Both the position numbers and the translations under genes were made by a program. From Actinomycetales bacterium (GTDB lineage: Bacteria; Actinomycetota; Actinomycetes; Actinomycetales; Microbacteriaceae), in NCBI GenBank assembly GCA_015654575.1, contig JAATGR010000038.1, positions 1-57,222 of the forward strand: a stretch of 57,222 nt of DNA, given 5' to 3'. The notes under the pieces were generated by a model, which saw only the letters and a program-made list of their open reading frames with translations, was not told the DNA's origin and did not search any database. Within the stretch, counting starts at the first letter, position 1; each line of letters begins with the position of its first letter. Below, piece after piece: positions 16,774 to 24,739 of this stretch.

Positions 16774-18177
16774 ATGCAGTACGACCAGCTCCTGCCGTTC
16801 CCGGCGGGCTTCCTCTGGGGCGCCTCGACGAGCGCCTACCAGACCGAGGGCGCGTGGGATGCCGACGGCAAAGGCCCGTCCGTGATCGACGCGCGCACCC
16901 AGTTCCCCGAGGGCACCGCCGGATTCAAGGACGGAGTGGACCACTACCGGCGTTTCCGGGAGGACGTCGCGCTGTTCGCGGAACTCGGCCTCAAGGCCTA
17001 CCGCTTCTCGATCTCGTGGAGCCGGGTGATCCCCGACGGCGACGGCGAGGTGAACCCCGCCGGTCTCCGCTTCTACCGGGAGCTGGCCACGGAGCTGCGT
17101 GCGCACGGGATCACCCCGATCGCGACGCTCATGCACTTCGATCTGCCACAGGCGCTGCAGGAGCGCGGCGGCTGGGCCTCGCGGTCCACGGTGGACGCGT
17201 TCGTGCGATACGCCGGCGTCGTGTTCGACGCGCTCGGCGACCTGATCCCGTACTGGCTGACCATCAACGAGCAGAACATGATGATCATGCTCGGCGAGAT
17301 GCTCGGGACCGGGACGACCGGGGGCCGCCGCGCGGTGTGGCAGCAGAACCACCACATGCTCGTCGCGCAGGCACGGGTCATGGCACTGGCGCACCGGTCG
17401 CTGCCGGCCGCCAAGATCGGCCCCGCCCCGAACGTCGCCTGCGTCTACCCTGCGACGCCCGACCCGCTCGACGTCATCGCCGCAGCCGATTTCAGCGCCA
17501 TCCGCAACTGGCTCTACCTGGATGTGGCGGTGCGCGGCACCTACAACCCCACGGCATGGGCGTTCCTGCGCGCGCGGGGGTGGGAGCCCGAGTTCGCGCC
17601 GGGCGACGCAGAGGCCCTGGCGACCGGAGCGCCCGACTTCATCGCGTTCAACTACTACACCTCGCACACGGCGGCGGCCCCCAAAGGCGACGACACCGAC
17701 ATCCGGGCCAACGGCGACCAGCACATCGTGCTGGGCGAGGAGGGCGTCTACCGGGGAGCGGACAACCCCTTCCTGGAACGCAACGAGTTCAACTGGGAGA
17801 TCGACCCGATCGGCTTCCGCACCACCTTCCGCGAGCTGTACGACCGGTACCGGCTGCCACTGTTGGTGACCGAGAACGGACTGGGCGCCTACGACGAGCT
17901 GACCGAGGACGGGCGGGTGCACGACCACTACCGCATCGACTACCTCGCGCAGCACATCCGCCAGATCCAATACGCCATCACGGACGGGGTCGACGTGCTC
18001 GGCTACTGTCCGTGGTCCGCCATCGATCTCGTCTCGACGCACCAGGGCATCCGCAAGCGATACGGCTTCATCTACGTCGACCGGGACGAGTTCGACGTGA
18101 AGGACTTCGCACGCCACCGCAAGGACAGCTTCTTCTGGTACCAGCGGCTGATCGCCGCGAACGCATTGCCGGAATGA
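16774..18177 (+). CDS. bglA: 6-phospho-beta-glucosidase, glycoside hydrolase family 1
   Basis: 467 residues, full GH1 length. The N-terminal FPAGFLWGASTSAYQTEGAW signature is present, the acid/base is Glu166 in LTINEQ, and the nucleophile is Glu366 in LLVTENGLG. Near the C-terminus, STHQGIRKRYGFIYVD has the Ser, Lys and Tyr that bind the 6-phosphate in phospho-beta-glucosidases, which separates it from plain beta-glucosidases. It cleaves the phosphorylated glucoside made by the PTS to glucose 6-phosphate and aglycone in the cytosol. AGGAGG precedes ATG 16774, nine bases after the EIIA stop. Confidence 0.94.
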   Translation: MQYDQLLPFPAGFLWGASTSAYQTEGAWDADGKGPSVIDARTQFPEGTAGFKDGVDHYRRFREDVALFAELGLKAYRFSISWSRVIPDGDGEVNPAGLRFYRELATELRAHGITPIATLMHFDLPQALQERGGWASRSTVDAFVRYAGVVFDALGDLIPYWLTINEQNMMIMLGEMLGTGTTGGRRAVWQQNHHMLVAQARVMALAHRSLPAAKIGPAPNVACVYPATPDPLDVIAAADFSAIRNWLYLDVAVRGTYNPTAWAFLRARGWEPEFAPGDAEALATGAPDFIAFNYYTSHTAAAPKGDDTDIRANGDQHIVLGEEGVYRGADNPFLERNEFNWEIDPIGFRTTFRELYDRYRLPLLVTENGLGAYDELTEDGRVHDHYRIDYLAQHIRQIQYAITDGVDVLGYCPWSAIDLVSTHQGIRKRYGFIYVDRDEFDVKDFARHRKDSFFWYQRLIAANALPE

Positions 18178-18210
18178 CCAGGCGATGAGAGGGAGAACGG
18201 GGGGAGATCG

Positions 18211-19050
18211 ATGAGGATCTCGAAGGTGTTCAACAACTCGGTGGTGCTCGGGGTGGACGGGAACGGCGGGGAGGTCGTGCTGTTCGGCCGCGGCCTCGGG
18301 TTTCAGAAGCGGCCGGGATCGGAGGTGGACGAGACCCTCGTCGAGAAGCGGTTCTTCCCCGGCGGCGTGGCATCCGCCGATCGGGTCGCCTCCTACCTGC
18401 AGGACGTCCCCATGGACGACATCGAGCTCGCCGAGGACATCGTGGCCCTCGCTCGCACGGAGTTCGGGCACGCGATCACGGATGCGGCGGTGCTGCCGCT
18501 GGCGGATCACCTCGCCTTCGCGTTCCACCGGCTGCGCGAGGGGATCGAGATCGACTACCCGCTGCAGTGGGAGGTGGCGAGCCTCTACCCGCGGGAGCTC
18601 GCCTTCGCCGGCAGGGTGGTGGCGCTCATCGCCGAGCGGCGCGCCATCGCGCTGCCGGCACTGGAAGCGGTCCCCCTGGCCCTGCACTTCGTCAACGCGC
18701 AGTTCGGCTCGGGCGAGATGAGCGAGACGATGGAGGTGACCGAGGCGCTCACCGCGATCCTTCACACCGCATCCGAGGAGCTCGGTGTCGCCATCGAGCC
18801 GGACTCCGTGGACCTCGCACGATTCCTGACGCACGTGCGCTACCTGATCCTTCGGCGGATGCGGGGGCAGTCGGCTGCGAAGGTGGATCCGGCCGTCGGC
18901 GACGCGGTCAGGACCGCCAGCCCTGTCGCCTACGACGTGGCCGAACGCATGGCAGACGAGCTGAACGGCAGATTCGGCTGGGAGGTCGGCGACGACGAAC
19001 GGTTCTATCTGGCGTTGCACACCTTCCGGCTCGTCTCGCAGCGGTCCTGA
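18211..19050 (+). CDS. licT: LicT/BglG family transcriptional antiterminator
   Basis: 279 residues. The N-terminal RNA-binding CAT domain (1-~55) has SKVFNNSVVL and GRGLGFQK. Two PTS regulation domains follow with the four phosphorylatable histidines at His100 (LADHLAF) and His159 (LALHFVN) in PRD1, and His208 (FLTHVRY) and His270 (LALHTF) in PRD2. In the known mechanism, EII of the cognate sugar phosphorylates PRD1 when no sugar is present, and HPr phosphorylates PRD2 to activate. The matching RAT is in the leader of this same operon at 12711. GGGGGGAG precedes ATG 18211. The stop codon lies inside a perfect hairpin. Confidence 0.95.
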   Translation: MRISKVFNNSVVLGVDGNGGEVVLFGRGLGFQKRPGSEVDETLVEKRFFPGGVASADRVASYLQDVPMDDIELAEDIVALARTEFGHAITDAAVLPLADHLAFAFHRLREGIEIDYPLQWEVASLYPRELAFAGRVVALIAERRAIALPALEAVPLALHFVNAQFGSGEMSETMEVTEALTAILHTASEELGVAIEPDSVDLARFLTHVRYLILRRMRGQSAAKVDPAVGDAVRTASPVAYDVAERMADELNGRFGWEVGDDERFYLALHTFRLVSQRS

Positions 19051-19088
19051 GCGCGGGCGGGCGTCCGGCTGGGCGCCCGCGCTCAGGA
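19045..19088 (+). terminator. Hairpin overlapping the end of licT
   Basis: Perfect 15-bp inverted repeat, arms 19045-19059 and 19074-19088, with a 14-base loop. The licT stop codon is inside the 5' arm. There is no U-tract. It could end the PTS operon or only reduce read-through into the HAD gene 25 bases further on. Confidence 0.7.
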
Positions 19089-19112
19089 CCCGTCGTGTTG
19101 CAGGATGGAATC

Positions 19113-19937
19113 GTGACCCCCTCCCGTATCGCCTTCCTCGACGTCGACGGCACCATCCTCGACCATGGCAAGACCGTGGCCCTGTCGACGATCGACGCCA
19201 TCCGCGCCGCCCGCGCGAACGGACACCTGGTGTTCCTCTCGACGGGGCGGGCGGCCTCCGACATCCACCCCGCCGTGCGTGAGATCGGCTTCGACGGGGT
19301 GATCTCCAACGGCGGCGCGTACGCCGTGGTCGGGGACGAGACCGTGCTCGCGCGGACCATGCCGATCGACGCCACGAACCGGCTCACCGCGTACTTCGAG
19401 GAGCACAGCATCCTGCACTTCCTCCAGACCGACCACGGCGTCTACGCGAGCCAGCGGGTGCATGCCGTCGTGGATGAGATGCGGCGGCGCTGGGGCATCG
19501 AGAACGACCCCGGGGCGGCGCCGCGCTTCCGCGACCTCGCCGATCTCGACCTGGGCGACGTGGCCAAGGCCGTGTTCGTGAGCGAGGATGTCGGCACGGT
19601 CGCGCGTGCGCAGGGCGATCTGGGCGACGTGTTCCACGTGGTGCCGGGCAGCATGCCGCTGCCCGGGGGCTCGAACGGCGAGGTGGGGATGCGGGGGGTC
19701 ACGAAGGGCTCGGCCATCCTGTCGGTGCTCGATCGGCTGGGCCGCTCTGCCGACGACGCGATCGGCATCGGCGACAGCTGGAACGACATCGAGATGTTCG
19801 AGGTCTGCGGCGTCGGCATCGCGATGGGCAACGCCGAACCCGCGCTCAAGGAGATCGCCGACGAGGTCACGACCGCGGTGTCGGCCGACGGAGTGGCGCG
19901 CGCGTTCGAGCGGCACGGCCTCATCCCTGTGCCCTGA
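19113..19937 (+). CDS. HAD superfamily Cof-type (IIB) phosphatase
   Basis: 274 residues. Motif I is FLDVDGTIL (nucleophile Asp), motif II is LSTGRA, and motif III/IV is GIGDSWNDIEMF, with a Cof-type C2 cap between. These enzymes dephosphorylate sugar phosphates, FMN-like or pyridoxal phosphates in the cytosol. GTG 19113 follows GGATGGAA. It comes directly after licT and its hairpin in the same direction, so co-transcription by read-through is possible; dephosphorylating an accumulating sugar phosphate would fit, but this is inference. Confidence 0.85.
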   Translation: MTPSRIAFLDVDGTILDHGKTVALSTIDAIRAARANGHLVFLSTGRAASDIHPAVREIGFDGVISNGGAYAVVGDETVLARTMPIDATNRLTAYFEEHSILHFLQTDHGVYASQRVHAVVDEMRRRWGIENDPGAAPRFRDLADLDLGDVAKAVFVSEDVGTVARAQGDLGDVFHVVPGSMPLPGGSNGEVGMRGVTKGSAILSVLDRLGRSADDAIGIGDSWNDIEMFEVCGVGIAMGNAEPALKEIADEVTTAVSADGVARAFERHGLIPVP

Positions 19938-19994
19938 CCGCGCCGTCGACCGGTACGCCCCGGCCCCGCAGCGGCGGCGCGGGGCGCGGGCGCG

Positions 19995-20837
19995 TCAGTC
20001 GAGGAAGATGTCGGGGAACAGCGCCTCGTCGGGGGTTCCGGGTACGGCGGCGTAGCCCGAGAAGTCGGTGACACCAGCGTCCTCGAGCACGTCCTCGACG
20101 ATGAGCGACTGACCGGTGTACAGCCGCGCCGGCCGGGTGATGACCTCGTAAGCCGCGTCGGCGTAGATCTCCGGTGTCCGACTGACCCGCGTCATCCGGT
20201 CGCCGCCGAGCGCGAACTGCACGGCAGCCGTCGCGATCGTCGTGCGCGGCCACAGCGTGTTGGCGGCGATCCCGTCGGGGGCGAACTCGGCGGCGATGCC
20301 GAGGGTCGCCATCGTCATGCCGTACTTCGCGAGCGTGTACCCGGTGTGGGCGCCGAGCCAGCGCGACGAGAGGTTCAGCGGCGGCGACAGCGAGAGGATG
20401 TGCGGGTTCTCGGCATCCTTCAGCGTGGGCAGCGCCGCCCGCGACATCAGGAACGTGCCGCGCACGTTGACGTCCTGCATGAGGTCGTACTTCTTCGCGG
20501 ACAGCTCGAGCGTGCCCGACAGGTCGATCACGCTCGCGTTGTTGACGACCACGTCGATGCCGCCGAACTCGCCGATCGCGGTCAGCACTGCCTCGGTGAT
20601 CGCATCATCGTCGCGCACATCGCCCACGATCGGGAGCGCCTGGCCTCCGGCGTCCCGGATCTGCCGCGCCGCGGTGTGCACCGTGCCCTCGAGCTTGGGA
20701 TGCGGGGTGTCGGTCTTCGCGATGAGCGCGATGTTCGCGCCGTCCGCCGCCGCGCGCAGCGCGATGGCCAGGCCGATGCCGCGGCTGCCGCCGGACATCA
20801 GGATCGTCTTTCCCGCCAGGGGGCGCAGGTCATTCAT
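19995..20837 (-). CDS. SDR family oxidoreductase (HSDL2-like)
   Basis: 280 residues. SGGSRGIG cofactor loop, NNASVI, SLSPPLNL at the active-site Ser and YTLAKYGMTM catalytic Tyr-Lys. The SPPLN and WPRTTIATAA segments are characteristic of the hydroxysteroid dehydrogenase-like 2 group. ATG 20837 follows GGAGC; the upstream in-frame ATG at 20861 falls in the heptamer-repeat region. It is the last of four minus-strand genes (GntR, SDR, enoyl-CoA hydratase, SDR), though 267 bases of repetitive spacer separate it from the hydratase. It possibly acts in acyl-CoA or terpenoid/fatty acid breakdown. Confidence 0.86.
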   Translation of the reverse strand: MNDLRPLAGKTILMSGGSRGIGLAIALRAAADGANIALIAKTDTPHPKLEGTVHTAARQIRDAGGQALPIVGDVRDDDAITEAVLTAIGEFGGIDVVVNNASVIDLSGTLELSAKKYDLMQDVNVRGTFLMSRAALPTLKDAENPHILSLSPPLNLSSRWLGAHTGYTLAKYGMTMATLGIAAEFAPDGIAANTLWPRTTIATAAVQFALGGDRMTRVSRTPEIYADAAYEVITRPARLYTGQSLIVEDVLEDAGVTDFSGYAAVPGTPDEALFPDIFLD

Positions 20838-20849
20838 GGCTGCTCCTTC

Positions 20850-20926
20850 GTCATCCGTCATCCGTCATGCGTCATGTGTCATGCGTTGCGCGTTGCGCGT
20901 TGCGCGTTGCGCGTTGCGCGTTGCGC
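20850..20926. repeat. Heptanucleotide tandem array (11 units)
   Basis: Eleven consecutive 7-base units: five of the form GTCATNN (20850-20884) followed by six perfect GTTGCGC (20885-20926). The array begins 13 bases upstream of the start codon of the SDR at 19995-20837 and would lie in its leader or promoter. Unit changes would alter spacing by 7 bases. Confidence 0.95.
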
Positions 20927-20933
20927 CCACCGT

Positions 20934-20986
20934 ATGTCCCAGTTCGGACCGCTTGAGTGCTGTTCAAACGGTCCGAACTGGGACAT
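20934..20986. repeat. Perfect 18-bp inverted repeat with a nested stem
   Basis: Arms 20934-20951 (starting ATGTCCCAGTTCGG) and 20969-20986 are exact reverse complements. The 17-base centre pairs again (TTGA 20953-20956 with TCAA 20964-20967), leaving a 7-base loop. A third, diverged copy of the right arm is at 20991-21010 (18 of 20 bases equal). It sits in the spacer between the hydratase stop and the SDR, and could be a terminator or a palindromic mobile element. Confidence 0.93.
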
Positions 20987-20990
20987 GCAC

Positions 20991-21010
20991 CGGCCCGAAG
21001 TGGGACATGC
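20991..21010 (+). repeat. Third copy of the inverted-repeat arm
   Basis: CGGCCCGAAGTGGGACATGC agrees with 20969-20988 at 18 of 20 positions. It follows the palindrome after two bases and is in the same orientation as its right arm. Confidence 0.85.
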
Positions 21011-21022
21011 TGCCCGGGGAGT

Positions 21023-21054
21023 CGAGATGCTGCAGCAGATCGAGATGCTGCAGC
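21023..21054 (+). repeat. 14-bp direct repeat
   Basis: CGAGATGCTGCAGC occurs at 21023-21036 and 21041-21054, an 18-base period. It lies in the same repeat-rich spacer, downstream of the hydratase stop codon. Confidence 0.9.
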
Positions 21055-21104
21055 GTACGGGCGGGGGCGGACCGTCCAGCAGGGGCTGGGGGACACCGGA
21101 GGCG

Positions 21105-21926
21105 TCACCGGGCGGCCCGACGACGAGATACGGCGGCGAACGCGGCGATCCGGGCACGAGCATCCGCGGTGTCGAATGCCGCTCCGATCGTCGCCGCCTC
21201 GTCGTCGAGATTCTCGGTGAACGAGCGACCGGCTCCGGTGCGCACCAGGCGCTTGGCCTGTCCAAAGGCCGCAGTCGCGCCGTCCCGCCAGAACCGGGCG
21301 ATCTCGGCGGCCCTGTCGGCGACCGCATCCGCGGGCACGACCTCGGTGACCAGGCCCCAGTGCTCGGCCGTCTCGGCGTCGATCGTCTCGTCCTGCAGGA
21401 GCAGACGCAACGCCCGGCGCGGTCCGATGGCGGCGGGCAGCAAAGTCGAGACGCCGAGGTCGGGCGTCAGCCCGATGTTCGCGTAGCGGGAGACAAACCT
21501 GGCGTCCTCAGCGGCGACGATGTAATCGGCAGTGAGCATGAGGCCGAGCCCTCCGCCGGCGACCGCTCCTTGAACCGCCGCGACGATGGGCTTCGCCGAC
21601 TCCACGAATGCGCGGATGCCCTCGTTGATGATGCCGGCCATGCGGGTGATCTCGGCACCGCCCGGCCCCTCTCCGGACGATGCCGATGCGCTGTCTCCCA
21701 CAGACCCGCCCGCGGCGCTCATCGCGATGACGTCGCCGCCGGCGCAGAACACGGGCCCGGCGGCGTCCAGGATGACCGCCCTGACGGCGGGATCGCCCGT
21801 CACCGCCCGGGCGAGATCGCGCCAACGCTCGCCCATCTCGAAGTCCATCGCGTTCAGCGACGCCGGACGGTTGAAGGTCAGCCGCGCGACCCCCTCACTC
21901 GCCTCGAGCAGGATGCTGTCGCTCAT
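21105..21926 (-). CDS. Enoyl-CoA hydratase/isomerase family (crotonase fold)
   Basis: 273 residues. The oxyanion-hole segments are PVFCAGGDV and AVQGAVAGGGLGLML, and the second catalytic region reads IGLTPDLGVSTLL. The Glu usually found at the first hydratase position in AGADI-type sites is not obvious, and the TPDLG form is common in 2-(1,2-epoxy-phenylacetyl)-CoA isomerase-like members, so hydratase versus isomerase is open. ATG 21926 follows GGAAGGGA. It lies between two SDR genes on the minus strand, consistent with beta-oxidation-like steps. Confidence 0.86.
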   Translation of the reverse strand: MSDSILLEASEGVARLTFNRPASLNAMDFEMGERWRDLARAVTGDPAVRAVILDAAGPVFCAGGDVIAMSAAGGSVGDSASASSGEGPGGAEITRMAGIINEGIRAFVESAKPIVAAVQGAVAGGGLGLMLTADYIVAAEDARFVSRYANIGLTPDLGVSTLLPAAIGPRRALRLLLQDETIDAETAEHWGLVTEVVPADAVADRAAEIARFWRDGATAAFGQAKRLVRTGAGRSFTENLDDEAATIGAAFDTADARARIAAFAAVSRRRAAR

Positions 21927-21959
21927 CGCCACGTCCCTTCCGCCCCACACTCATCCGCC

Positions 21960-22014
21960 CCTGCGAACGTCGCAGGATCCGACCGATGGCGCAGGATCTG
22001 GCCCGACTCCTGCG
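21960..22014. repeat. Two tandem small hairpins with CGCAGG arms
   Basis: CCTGCG (21960-21965) pairs with CGCAGG (21971-21976), and CGCAGGA (21990-21996) pairs with TCCTGCG (22008-22014). The element lies in the 140-base spacer between the hydratase start and the stop of the upstream SDR. It may be a terminator or processing site, or four half-sites of a regulator. Confidence 0.7.
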
Positions 22015-22066
22015 ATATTCGCGCAATTCTGTGCCCGCCGGGGAAACACGGGCGCGCGACTGTCAC

Positions 22067-22828
22067 TCATCGTGGTGCCATCCGGATAGTACCGTCGAGA
22101 CGAATCGTCTCGCCGTTGAGGTAGCCGTTGCGCACGATCTCGAGCACGAGCGAGGCGTACTCGTCGGGCCGCCCGAGGCGCGGCGGATGCGGCACCTGCT
22201 GGCCGAGCGAGTCCTGCGCGGTCTGCGGCAGGCCCTTGAGCATCGGAGTCTCCATGATGCCCGGCGCGATCGTGCACACACGGATGCCGTACCGGGCCAG
22301 CTCCCGCGCGATCGGCAACGTCATCGCGTGCACGCCGCCCTTCGATGCCGAGTACGCGGGTTGACCGATCTGCCCGTCGAAGGCGGCGACGGAGGCAGTG
22401 TTCACGATGACGCCACGGTCGCCGCCGCTGGTCGGAGCGGTACGGGCGATCGCCGCGGAGGCCTGCGCGATCACGTTATAGGTGCCGATCAGATTCACGC
22501 GCACGACGCGTTCGAAGTCGGCAAGCGGCGAGGGCACGCATTCGCGGTCGAGCACCTTCGCGGGCGGGGCGACGCCCGCGCAGTTGACGACCACTCGCAG
22601 CGGCGCGAGGTTCCCGGCGACCGTGACTGCGGCAGCGACCTGACCCGCGTCGGTCACGTCTGCCGGAGCAAAGACGCCGCCAAGCTTCGCCGCCGCGGCG
22701 GCGCCGACAGAAGACGGCAAGTCGACGATCGTGACCGCCGCGCCGGCCTCGACCAGCGCCGCAGCGGTGGCGAATCCGAGCCCGCTCGCACCGCCCGTGA
22801 CGAGAGCGGAAGATCCGCTGATGTCCAT
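22067..22828 (-). CDS. SDR family 3-hydroxyacyl-CoA dehydrogenase-like (HSD17B10 type)
   Basis: 253 residues. [40 protein letters not shown] and SKGG follow the pattern of type II 3-hydroxyacyl-CoA dehydrogenases, as do [10 protein letters not shown] and the C-terminal MAPR. VDLPSS after strand 2 indicates NAD. These enzymes oxidise 3-hydroxyacyl-CoA, which fits the enoyl-CoA hydratase downstream. ATG 22828 follows GGAG. It is 54 bases downstream of the GntR gene and probably in the same transcript. Confidence 0.88.
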   Translation of the reverse strand: MDISGSSALVTGGASGLGFATAAALVEAGAAVTIVDLPSSVGAAAAAKLGGVFAPADVTDAGQVAAAVTVAGNLAPLRVVVNCAGVAPPAKVLDRECVPSPLADFERVVRVNLIGTYNVIAQASAAIARTAPTSGGDRGVIVNTASVAAFDGQIGQPAYSASKGGVHAMTLPIARELARYGIRVCTIAPGIMETPMLKGLPQTAQDSLGQQVPHPPRLGRPDEYASLVLEIVRNGYLNGETIRLDGTIRMAPR

Positions 22829-22882
22829 GCGTTCTCCTTCGAATCCGGCATCCGGTGTCAGCATATGCGGCACCGCGTCCCG

Positions 22883-23623
22883 TTACGCAGGAAAAGTCAC
22901 GTCTCCGTCCGGCATCGCGGTGATGTCTTCGAGAGCGCGTGACGTGACGGCTTCGAGATGGTCGGACATGGCTCGCGCGGCGGCTTCGGGGTCGCCTGCG
23001 GCAACCGCCTCGAGAATGATGCCGTGCTCGTGGCGGGCCTCCATGACGTCCTGCCGTCCATTGGAAGCCATCTGTCGGAGACGGTGCATGTGCGGAGTCA
23101 ATGACATCGCAAAGTTGCTTAGATACCGATTCCCGGAATGACGCAGCAGCACCAGATGGAACTGCCAGTCGATGTCGGTATAAGCACGGACGGCGGCAAG
23201 CTGGGCGGGCGCATCGGACCGGTCCGTGGACAAGAGCCGATCCGCAGCGGCCGCATGCTGCTCGTGCACATCTGTGAGTTCCGCGAGACCGGACGCCGGC
23301 AGTGGGACCGCCGAGCGCACGGAGGCAACCTCTATCACCCGGCGCGCAGCCAGGAGCTCCGACATCTGCTGCGCGTCGAGCTGCTCGGCGACGCGATAGC
23401 CACGCAACGCGGAACGCGTGACCAGGCCGGTGTGCTCGAGCTCCGCGAGAGCCTCACGCACTGGCGTCGGGGAGACGCCGAGTCCCCGGGCGAGCCCTTC
23501 GATAGACAGCGGCCGCCCGGCAGGCGCCCGCCCGTCGAGGAGCATGTCGAGAAGCGCGTCGTAGACGCTGTCCCGAAGGACGCGGCGAGAGACATTGACT
23601 TCTAAGCCAGCGAAGGGCTCCAT
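22883..23623 (-). CDS. GntR family transcriptional regulator (FCD domain)
   Basis: 246 residues. The winged helix is at ~15-75 (LSIEGLARGLGVSPTPVREAL), and the FCD ligand domain follows with DWQFHLVLLRHSGN and HEHGIILEAVAAGD metal-binding histidines. ATG 23623 follows GGGAG. It is divergent from the 13-gene operon beginning at 23717, with a 12-bp palindrome between them. It heads the minus-strand SDR/hydratase genes too, so it could control both directions. The effector is unknown. Confidence 0.88.
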   Translation of the reverse strand: MEPFAGLEVNVSRRVLRDSVYDALLDMLLDGRAPAGRPLSIEGLARGLGVSPTPVREALAELEHTGLVTRSALRGYRVAEQLDAQQMSELLAARRVIEVASVRSAVPLPASGLAELTDVHEQHAAAADRLLSTDRSDAPAQLAAVRAYTDIDWQFHLVLLRHSGNRYLSNFAMSLTPHMHRLRQMASNGRQDVMEARHEHGIILEAVAAGDPEAAARAMSDHLEAVTSRALEDITAMPDGDVTFPA

Positions 23624-23697
23624 CGCAGATCGCTCCCTTCTACGTCCGTTTCGCGTAGGTAAACGATAAGGCATCGGGGTGGACCCATGTGGAATCT

Positions 23698-23709
23698 ATC
23701 CTATAGGAT
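23698..23709. promoter_or_regulatory. Candidate GntR operator in the divergent spacer
   Basis: Perfect 12-bp palindrome ATCCTATAGGAT, ending seven bases before the chosen start (23717) of the first gene of the large operon. A repressor here would block the promoter or early elongation. The AT content is unusual for this genome. Role inferred from symmetry and position. Confidence 0.5.
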
Positions 23710-23716
23710 CTTGGCC

Positions 23717-24694
23717 ATGCCTCCTTCCGAGTCCTGGCCAATCGGCGCGGCGCTCCTGCAATTCCGCCCGTTCCTACCCAATGGCACACCCACGCAAGAT
23801 GCGAATGGGGAACAGTGGGCCTTTGCCCTCGCCGAACTGGCCGGCGCAGGTTTCGACCATGTAGACCTCACGGACACCTGGGTCCGCCCCGGTGACCTCA
23901 CCGGATCACGGCTCGACGAGCTCTCCTCCGCCGTCCGTCAAGCGGGACTCGGGATCACGGCCATCTCCACCGCCAGACGCAGCATCATCGATCCTGACCC
24001 CCGGGCCGCCCTCGACAACCTGCACTATCTGCACCGCACGATCGACGCCGCCGCGTCGATCGGAGCCCCCGTCGTCTGCGCCGGCTTCCTCCGCGCACTC
24101 ACACCGGCGCAACTCGACGCCGAATGGTTCTGGCTGGAGCAGGGCGCGTCCGACCCGGCGGGAGACGAAGACACATGGGCGCTCGCGGTCACCCGTATCC
24201 GCGAACTCGGTCATCACGCCGAGTCCTTGGGTGTGCGGCTCTCACTCGAGATGTACGAGGACACCTATCTCGGCACGGCCGCCAGTGCCGTGCGACTGGT
24301 CGAGGAGGTGGGCGTCGATGCGGTCGGACTGAACCCCGATGTCGGGAACCTGGTACGACAGCACCGCCCTATCGAACAGTGGGAGGACGTCCTCCGGCAG
24401 ACGTTGCCGCACACGAACTACTGGCACATCAAGAACTACTACCGCGATCATGACCCGCGCACGGGCGCCTATTTCACGGTCCCCGCGCCGGCGCAGTCCG
24501 GGCTCATCAACTATCGCCTCGCGCTCGGCATGGCATTGGACGTCGGGTTCGACGGCCCGATCTGCGTCGAGCACTACGGCGGTGACGGCATCTCCGTGAG
24601 CGCCACCAACCGGGACTACCTCCGAACGATCCTCGCCGAGAAACTCGCCGAACGACAAGACGGCGCCCTGACCGCAGCACCCGTCGAGCCCTGA
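23717..24694 (+). CDS. Sugar phosphate isomerase/epimerase-like TIM barrel (AP endonuclease 2 fold)
   Basis: About 325 residues of the xylose-isomerase-like TIM barrel. LSLEMYEDTY, VGLNPDVGNL, NYWHIKNYYRD and ICVEHYGG give the metal-binding Glu, Asp, His and Glu expected of the family. Members include hexulose isomerases, inosose dehydratase, and 3-oxo-isoapionate decarboxylase (OiaC), which makes L-erythrulose; the last would fit the tetrulose kinase genes downstream but is inference. An alternative ATG at 23687 exists, but it lies inside the palindromic operator region. First gene of the 13-gene operon. Confidence 0.83.
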   Translation: MPPSESWPIGAALLQFRPFLPNGTPTQDANGEQWAFALAELAGAGFDHVDLTDTWVRPGDLTGSRLDELSSAVRQAGLGITAISTARRSIIDPDPRAALDNLHYLHRTIDAAASIGAPVVCAGFLRALTPAQLDAEWFWLEQGASDPAGDEDTWALAVTRIRELGHHAESLGVRLSLEMYEDTYLGTAASAVRLVEEVGVDAVGLNPDVGNLVRQHRPIEQWEDVLRQTLPHTNYWHIKNYYRDHDPRTGAYFTVPAPAQSGLINYRLALGMALDVGFDGPICVEHYGGDGISVSATNRDYLRTILAEKLAERQDGALTAAPVEP

Positions 24695-24739
24695 TCGACC
24701 CCTTCATACCGCACGAACAGAACAGGAACGAACAACGCC

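Noticed and set aside
16174..19020. Minus-strand frame of 948 residues across the PTS operon
   Set aside because: Low-complexity shadow covering four well-supported plus-strand genes, including both EIIA and GH1 signatures.
20850..21054. CRISPR-like array
   Set aside because: The repeats are 7, 14 and 18 bases with no regular 28-36-base repeat and spacer spacing, and no cas gene is present.
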